Part shown: piece by piece, positions 31,762 through 37,487 of the stretch | Position numbering within the stretch: position 1 is the stretch's first letter | Layout of the letters: every line of letters begins with the position of its first letter | NCBI RefSeq assembly: GCF_000003815.2 | Contig: NC_049984.1 | Span: forward strand, 23,302,879-23,340,365 | Reading direction: 5' to 3' | Length of the DNA: 37,487 nt | Source of the DNA: Branchiostoma floridae | Taxonomy: Eukaryota > Chordata > Leptocardii > Amphioxiformes > Branchiostomatidae | Program-made: the position numbers and the translations under genes | Notes under the pieces: generated by a model | What the model saw: only the letters and a program-made list of their open reading frames with translations | Database searches by the model: none | Told to the model about the DNA's origin: nothing

Positions 31762-32148
31762 GCCGTGTTGACTTGATTATATGGATGACATCCTCTGAGA
31801 AGTCCTAAACTGATGCGAGCGCGCGAATAAAAAATTTGGCCCCTCAAAAAAGGTGCCTTCGGTATGAAGTCTAAGTGGTCAGGAATGTTGAACAATTATA
31901 TTACCATAGCATAGTATATTATACCAGCAATTAGGTGTAGGGACGAATACATCGCAAGGGTGCAAAACCGTTTTTTCTTCTTCTTGGACCAGTCAGAAAA
32001 AAACAGACCTGAAAAAAATCAGTGGAAAGGGTTTCATTGATTACAAAATTGACGCAATGTATCGGCAGACGTTTTGGGGGCTTACCGGGCTAAGAAAATA
32101 ACAAGAGTGAAGTCGAGAAGAGTTTATATTCCTTTGCACCAAGTTTCC
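31762..32148 (+). mobile_element. Truncated copy of the TAA-type MITE
   Basis: Starts GCCGTGTTGACTTGATTATA after TAA and follows the 26720 element through TGCAAAACCGTTTTTTCTTC to ACCAAGTTTCC. It then stops where the LINE 3' end begins, and the right terminal repeat is missing. Confidence 0.7.
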
Positions 32149-32149
32149 A

Positions 32150-33870
32150 ATGACTGGTTTATTGACAAACAATAACTTTGTACGTTGGAAAACAACGGCT
32201 TCGCAGAACTGTACATGTGCGACAGACTGAATTGCGCCGATGCAAACAGAGAGTAGCTTTAACACTAAAAGGTTTCATTAACATGTTCTAGACATTATAA
32301 ACTATTAAATACTTGATAGATTATCTAAAAACGGTATCTTATTTGTAAACGGATTCATTAAATTGCATAGTCACTACAGATATTGATAAAAAGCTATAAC
32401 CGCTTCTAATAACGTATTATCTAAAATCACTACATTCCGTGGATAACACTAAAATACATATTCATCATGTTGATATTTAAGATTCCTTAAAGCTGTAACA
32501 ACGGTTGGAAACATGTGGCAGCACTGCGCAGAGAATTACAACAAGAAAATGACATGCAAGGTTTTAAAACTTAAGTTGACGTTAAAGCAACTGCCACATT
32601 ACGATAGTGTCCGTTCAGTGGATTTCACCTGTGATGACATTACGTTTTAAAACTGTTAAGCAGATGGACCATGTAGGGAATAGGGCTTCTTTTATATCTG
32701 TCTGTCCGGGCATAAATAGTGTCTAAGAGCTGTGAGGACCTAGTTCTCCTGCCACTAACCTCACTACGGTACTGTGGTAGCCAGTTTCTGAACTTTTCAG
32801 ACAGTAGTAACTGTTTGGCGAATCTGTAACATAAGTCTTCGCGCCGACTATCGAGTGTGGGAAAGTCCAGTGTTCGGCAAGCCTCCGCGTACGATTTGTA
32901 ATCAGTACCAAGGATTGTCCGGCAGGCTCGTTTCTGGATAGATTCTATCCTCGTACGTTGTCGTGTTGTAAGTCCAGCATGCCATGCAGGCGCTGCATAC
33001 TCTGTTGTAGGGCGGACGAAAGTCTTGTAACAGCTTACTAACTCTTCCCGGGAGAGGTTGAACTGTGCCAGTTGTCTAAGCATGAATAGTCTCTGGTTGC
33101 CTTTTTTCACAATGTGATCAACGTGTGAGTTCCAGCCGAGGTCTGCCTGTACATACAGTCCGAGAAGTTTTACGACTTTGGCTTCGACCAACGGCTCACT
33201 TGCGATCGACAAAGGTGGCAGTGGAGGGGGGACTCTTGTGAAGAATATGTGCATTACTTTGCACTTCTTGGGGTGCAGTTTCATATTACGCGACACTGAC
33301 CAGTTGTGCAGATCATTAAGGTCTGACTGGATTGTGGAAACCGTTTGGATGCTACGACTTTCCGCAAGGTTGAGATCGTCAACGAATTTCCAATGTTTTG
33401 AAGATGCACCTTGGCTTGCACTATTAATAAGTGCTAGGAATAACAGAGGGCCTAGAACTGTGCCCTGTGGGAGGCCACATGTGGTTGTTATCCAAGCTGA
33501 ATGTGTGCCTTTGTAAACTACCCTTTGCTCCCGGGCAGTAAGGAAGGAGCAAACCCAACGGGCAACGGAAGGTCTGACACCAAGGTCAAGTAGACTTCTG
33601 ACAGCGAGAAGGTGGTCCACGCGGTCAAAGGCTTTAGCAAAGTCAGTTGTCACTAGGCTAGTTATTGTACCCCTTTGGTCGGATGTTTCGGCAAGTTGGT
33701 TTATGATGTCCACTAGACAGTGAGTTGTTGAGTGGCCAGATAGACAGCCGTACTGATTTGGGTCTATGTTATGTCTGATGTCAGAATATAGCCAGGGTGA
33801 TATTCCACAGTCAAACGTACGGAGGCAGCTATCCTCGATTACAGATAGGATTTCAAGGCACGGCAATGCA
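32150..33870 (-). mobile_element. 5'-truncated non-LTR retrotransposon (CR1/L2-like)
   Basis: The minus strand carries an open reverse transcriptase frame (33866-32640), then an untranslated part of about 490 bp. It ends shortly after AATAAA (plus-strand TTTATT, 32158-32163). The 5' end stops inside the RT domain, as expected of incomplete reverse transcription. No target duplication is evident. Confidence 0.75.
32640..33866 (-). CDS. Reverse transcriptase, C-terminal about 400 residues, of a LINE
   Basis: The frame covers about 408 codons with no true ATG at its left edge, so it is a truncated ORF2. Visible RT motifs are TTDFAKAFDRVDH (motif A, catalytic Asp near residue 75), GLPQGTVLGPLLFL (motif B) and FVDD (motif C, near 161-164, in place of the more common YADD or YVDD). 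The C-terminal region has FVRPTTEYAAPAWHAGL and ends PYMVHLLNSFKT. The frame is intact over its length, which suggests a fairly recent insertion, but the endonuclease and N-terminal half are absent, so it cannot move on its own. The CR1/L2-like clade is judged from general resemblance only. Confidence 0.85.
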   Translation of the reverse strand: MPCLEILSVIEDSCLRTFDCGISPWLYSDIRHNIDPNQYGCLSGHSTTHCLVDIINQLAETSDQRGTITSLVTTDFAKAFDRVDHLLAVRSLLDLGVRPSVARWVCSFLTAREQRVVYKGTHSAWITTTCGLPQGTVLGPLLFLALINSASQGASSKHWKFVDDLNLAESRSIQTVSTIQSDLNDLHNWSVSRNMKLHPKKCKVMHIFFTRVPPPLPPLSIASEPLVEAKVVKLLGLYVQADLGWNSHVDHIVKKGNQRLFMLRQLAQFNLSREELVSCYKTFVRPTTEYAAPAWHAGLTTRQRTRIESIQKRACRTILGTDYKSYAEACRTLDFPTLDSRREDLCYRFAKQLLLSEKFRNWLPQYRSEVSGRRTRSSQLLDTIYARTDRYKRSPIPYMVHLLNSFKT

Positions 33871-34063
33871 TTGTGGGTAGTATGTCAAAGTTGAAGGCTC
33901 CTGAGATGTAAACAAAGCACGTCTATGCATATCTTCATTTCCATATAACTTGCCATATGTTAAAAAACAGTATAATGAGGTGGCCAATTTTACTCCTCTG
34001 CCGGCTAAACTACTTCCCCAGCTTATGTTAATGTCTTATGCCACCGGAGGAATCTGCTTGGAG

Positions 34064-34487
34064 ATTAGCTCACGTGATCATCTGCTAGTAGCTCACGTGA
34101 TCATCTGTTAGTAGCTCACGTGATCATCTGCTAGTAGCTCAAGTGATCATCTGTTAGTAGCTCACGTGATCATCTGTTAGTAGCTCACTTGATCATCTGT
34201 TAGTAGCTCACGTGATCATCTGTTAGTAGCTCACGTGATCAGCTGTTAGTAGCTCACGTGATCATCTGTTAGTAGCTCACGTGATCATCTGTTAGTAGCT
34301 CACTTGATCATCTGTTAGTAGCTCACGTGATCATCTGTTAGTAGCTCACGTGATCATCTGTTAGTAGCTCACGTGATCATCTGTTAGTAGCTCACGTGAT
34401 CATCTGTTAGTAGCTCACGTGATCATCTGTTAGTAGCTCACGTGATCATCTGTTAGTAGCTCACGTGATCATCTGTTAGTAGCTCAA
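34064..34487. repeat. 23-bp minisatellite of CACGTG E-boxes
   Basis: Eighteen units of AGCTCACGTGATCATCTGTT plus AGT. Fifteen carry the palindromic E-box in the context TCACGTGA, one has CAAGTG and two have CACTTG. Most units also include TGATCA. Confidence 0.95.
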
Positions 34488-35189
34488 TTAAGATATGGCG
34501 CCACGTTTACGATAACGTTATTGCTTTATATTTATAGGCTTTAGTAGCATGAGCACACCGAGCTCAACCAAAGTAAGATAACACAGTTTTCAGTCAACAG
34601 GTTGTTGAGTAAATGCTTTTGTTCAACACACTTCCAGGCCATACCTTGTTTTTGTTAATTATGTCGTAGTTCAGGTTAAAGTATTTGGATTTTTTGTAGA
34701 GTCTTTTCGCCATCGAGACTTATTCTCAAGAAACAACTCTTATGCCTCAAAAAGTGATATTAAGAAAGCCGGACTAAAAATTGCCATCCTGTAACAAATA
34801 GTCCTACGACCGGTAATTCATTTGTGACACATTTTGTGTATAATTTATGCCGTTTCATCCCTCAGAATAAATTGTCTGTTGACATATGATCAATATTTCC
34901 ATACAGGTATTTACTAGATATGCACAAGAAGAATCGCAAATATTCGAAATTGTAAATGTGACATCTACATGTATAGCTAGTAGCTACAATCATAATTTAG
35001 TTTACGTAGTTACAAAGTGCATACACTCAGGAATAGATACTTATGTCAATTTTATTACATACAAAAATATACCTATACATATCACGCACATGTTGATAAG
35101 TCCCGCTACATGTTCCAATCTTTGAATTCTTGGTTCGTCATTTAAAGTTACTTGTTTATATATCCCTCTTATTGCTTTTCGTGAGTCAG
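34488..35189. other. AT-rich spacer
   Basis: No gene, repeat or RNA recognised. Confidence 0.5.
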
Positions 35190-35410
35190 AAAGAACCAAG
35201 GTCGTCAAAGGTGAGAACACCCATCACAGATGTAATCATTTACATGGTGTTCGGCTAACCAGCTGTCCATGGACAATACCATTCTACTTTCAAAAAGGGG
35301 GTATCGGTCGGTAAACGAGGACGCAGTACCTGTAAATACTGCTAGGGGCCCCAAATCGTTATATTTCGTGACCTCAAAACCTACCCACATACCAAAACTC
35401 GTACACATGC
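35190..35410 (+). repeat. Fragment of the hairpin-ended repeat family
   Basis: GCTAGGGGCCCCAAATC and AAACCTACCCACATACCAAA resemble the right part of 30788-31562. The fragment is diverged and lacks the hairpin. Confidence 0.4.
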
Positions 35411-35602
35411 ATCAAAAGTATTTTCAGTTATTATAAGTGAGGGCACATAAAACACAGCCAGAACGGTATCTCAGACATTGGGCAATCTTCCATCATACAG
35501 TGAGCGAATGCTACAGCACAGACTGAGACTGTCACTTGTCGACACTCTCTGGTAATGGCTGAAGATTGTCATTTTATGCTTACAGTCGTTGGTTACCAGT
35601 AG

Positions 35603-35795
35603 CTAACCCTGGGCCCCTAGAGCAACCGCCGCCGGCCACCCAATACTGGCGACGTGCTTCAGAAATTTCCCGTTACTGTCGAAGAGTTCCACTCGGTCGT
35701 TTCCGTAGTCGGCCACGATGATGTTGCCGAACTCGTCTGCGCAAACTCCACGGGGGTAGCTCAGGCGGCCATCTTCGGAACCTTTCCCGCCAAAC
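35603..35795 (-). CDS. Gene C last exon: NHL blade 5 and truncated blade 6
   Basis: Starts after acceptor ACCATTATCCAG and encodes [36 protein letters not shown], then [11 protein letters not shown] and TAG. A and B have Gln at the position of this stop (GPGGQLVVTN). After the TAG the frame continues LLVTNDCKHKMTIF, clearly NHL-like, and runs for about 43 codons in all before another stop. Confidence 0.75.
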
Positions 35796-36095
35796 CTGGA
35801 TAATGGTACAATAACGAAGTCCTGCTTCAAATTGTTCCGGTGCAAAGTAGGGTAGACTGAATGACTACTTGAAAGCCATGTATAGACTTAAGATATTATC
35901 GACCATCAATTAATGAATGGACAGCAAGCAAGCTTGGATGACATGTTATAAGTCTACCGATCAGCATCGCAGTTTGATAAAAACGAGATACATGTATCAT
36001 CATCAAGACCTAACCAAGTCCCGAATATCAAAGCAAACCATTTATGCCTCCTCAAGTTTTCGTGCTCAAACTCACTCACGCAGGCATGCGCGAAT

Positions 36096-36153
<58 letters not shown>

Positions 36154-36238
36154 ACACACACACACACACACGCACGCACGCACACACACACACACACACG
36201 CACACACACACACACGCACGCACGCACACACACACACA

Positions 36239-36271
<33 letters not shown>

Positions 36272-37487
36272 TACACACACACACGCACACACACACACTC
36301 ACACACACACACACACGCACACACACACACGCACACACACACACACACAACACACACACACACACACACGCGCGCACACACACACACTCACACACACACA
36401 CACACGCACACACACACACACACGCACACACACGTGCCGTCGACGCAGTCTCAATAACCGATGAGCAACGCAATAGTTATTTCCTAATGATACCAACGTG
36501 GTTTGATAAAAGACATGACATTTGTTAATTCTCACCTAAACATGAAGCGCCCGCTTTCATCGAAGACCTTGACGCAGTGGTTCCGACAATCCGACACTAT
36601 GATGTCACCAAGAAGATTGACAGCTACGTAGGACGGCGTGTCAAACTGGTAGTCGTCCCTACCCATAGTCCCCAGCGTGGCCAATGGCGAGCCGTCTGTG
36701 CGGAGAATGATGACGCAGTGTTGCCGGACGTCCGTGATGATCACACGGTCGTTTCTGTTGTCATACGCGATGCCCCATGGCTCCCCGTTCGTCTTGACTG
36801 TCTTGATGTGGCATCCTCTTGTGTCATACACGGTAACGTCACCGGACGAGTTCGTCACCCAAAGCTGGCTCTCTGAATCCGCGGCTATTCCATTCGGGAT
36901 ACTGCTTCTCCGGTCTCCTGCTGTTCTTGTGGAAAACTCCGATACGAAGTCCCCCTCCATATTGAAGACTTGTATCCTTTTGTTTCCCCTGTCTACTACG
37001 AAGCCGAGACTGTCAGAAATGATGACGCTGGCAGGTCCGGCAAAGCGACCGGGCTCAACTCCAGGGCCGCCGACTTCGACATTTTGCTGGGGACGGGTTT
37101 GCCTTCGGGAGAGGCGAGGGCTTCTGTTGAGATGTGGGGAGGCCCGGAGGGGGGCGTGTGCCATGGGCTCCTACTGACACCTGGTGAGGGGGGAGCGTAG
37201 GCCGGACCAGCAAGCGGCATGATGACTTCCCCGATGTTTTCACCACCGTCCTCTTCTGTATGGTTTGAAATGAAATAGAACAGACAAAGTTCTGGTACCC
37301 CAAACCTTCTCGTCTTGGAGACAATCTCAGACAGCTTATCCTCTTCTTCACAGAGAATGTCGTAATTATCTTCAGCTACAACATTTCCAGCGCGTACGCA
37401 TGCGGTGGCTAACTCGGCAAGGTGCTGAAGTAGCCGACCTACTTGTCGATTGCAGCCCCTCCATTCTTCGGCTGAACTTAACGTTGA
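35603..37487 (-). CDS. Gene C: NHL-repeat protein, 5' partial, with early stop in last blade
   Basis: Proposed exons in gene order are 37487-37306 (open at the window edge), 37123-36536 and 35795-35603. Phases agree (2 and 2): intron 37305-37124 is 182 nt, and AG|GTGAGA joins TATCCAG|G to give MFRFGGKG. The first exon encodes a Leu/Glu-rich stretch ([17 protein letters not shown]) that may be a coiled coil, as in TRIM-NHL proteins. The NHL part has five clear blades, from [20 protein letters not shown] to [20 protein letters not shown], and a sixth cut by TAG at 35605-35603. It is convergent with gene B. A RING or B-box would lie outside the window. The acceptor at 37123 is the least certain junction. 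Confidence 0.7.
36097..36433. repeat. (CA)n microsatellite in a gene C intron
   Basis: About 340 bp of CA repeats with interspersed GC, AT and CT steps, lying inside the intron 36535-35796 of gene C. Long open frames across it on both strands are repeat artefacts. Confidence 0.95.
36536..37123 (-). CDS. Gene C exon with NHL blades 1-4
   Basis: Acceptor CATCTCAACAG follows a pyrimidine-rich tract. The exon begins [20 protein letters not shown] and runs through NHL cores [49 protein letters not shown] and [20 protein letters not shown], then donor TTTAG|GTGAGA. An in-frame TAG lies just upstream, so the coding part cannot extend left without splicing, unless the ATG at 37164 is the start. Confidence 0.75.
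37306..37487 (-). CDS. Gene C partial exon: possible coiled coil
   Basis: The frame is open from the window edge to donor AGAAG|GTTTGG and contains about 60 residues rich in Leu, Glu and Ala, ending [15 protein letters not shown] helical or coiled-coil role is inferred from spacing only. The frame stays open past this donor to about 36996, so an alternative without this splice cannot be excluded, but it would miss the NHL frame. Confidence 0.5.

Noticed and set aside
36044-36528. Long open frames across the CA repeat on both strands (Thr/His-rich or Cys/Val-rich)
   Set aside because: A CA dinucleotide tract has no stops in any frame. The products are pure low complexity and lie in an intron of gene C.
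36996-37220. Proline-rich frame upstream of the NHL exon in gene C as a separate exon
   Set aside because: It is open and continuous with the upstream exon, but joining it to the NHL frame needs a splice of suitable length that I could not find. The 182-nt intron that removes most of it keeps the phase.

Overview
The window looks like animal nuclear DNA, most probably from an amphioxus (Branchiostoma). This is inferred from long AT-rich introns with GT-AG sites, several NHL-repeat (beta-propeller) genes, short foldback DNA transposons, CR1/L2-like LINE pieces, a tRNA-derived SINE and large minisatellites. No bacterial or viral genes are visible. Splice sites were assigned by eye, using reading phase and comparison of paralogous copies.

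The core is a tandem pair of paralogous plus-strand genes, here called A and B. B (17823-28639) is complete: six exons in consistent phase give about 770 residues. A (3999-8421) shows exons 2-6; its first exon should lie left of the window, because positions 1-3998 match intron 1 of B. The predicted protein is a type II single-pass membrane protein. A long proline-rich cytosolic tail carries four YxPM motifs, two YEDG repeats and two NPMY motifs. A transmembrane helix and an Ala/Thr/Ser-rich stalk with an N-glycosylation sequon follow, then an extracellular six-bladed NHL propeller. I do not recognise a named gene with this architecture.

Intron 4 of each gene is nearly filled by a 56-bp minisatellite (about 29 units in A, 38 in B) that runs into the acceptor of exon 5. 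B has gained insertions whose empty sites remain in A: an 845-bp TAA-flanked (Harbinger-like) MITE in intron 5 and a 951-bp TTAA-flanked (piggyBac-like) MITE downstream of the stop. B also carries a second copy of the last coding bases, 180 bp past its stop.

The spacer between A and B (about 9.7-17.7 kb) holds a 115-bp satellite, a C/G-run foldback element built on a 30-bp palindrome, a truncated LINE with an (AT)n tract, a small foldback element and a tRNA-Met-like SINE. Right of B lie a hairpin-ended repeat, a truncated MITE, a 5'-truncated LINE with an open reverse transcriptase frame, and 18 units of a 23-bp repeat carrying CACGTG E-boxes.

At the right edge, on the minus strand and convergent with B, is part of a third NHL gene (C): a possible coiled-coil exon and two NHL exons. 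A TAG stands where A and B have a conserved Gln in the last blade, and NHL-like sequence continues beyond it.
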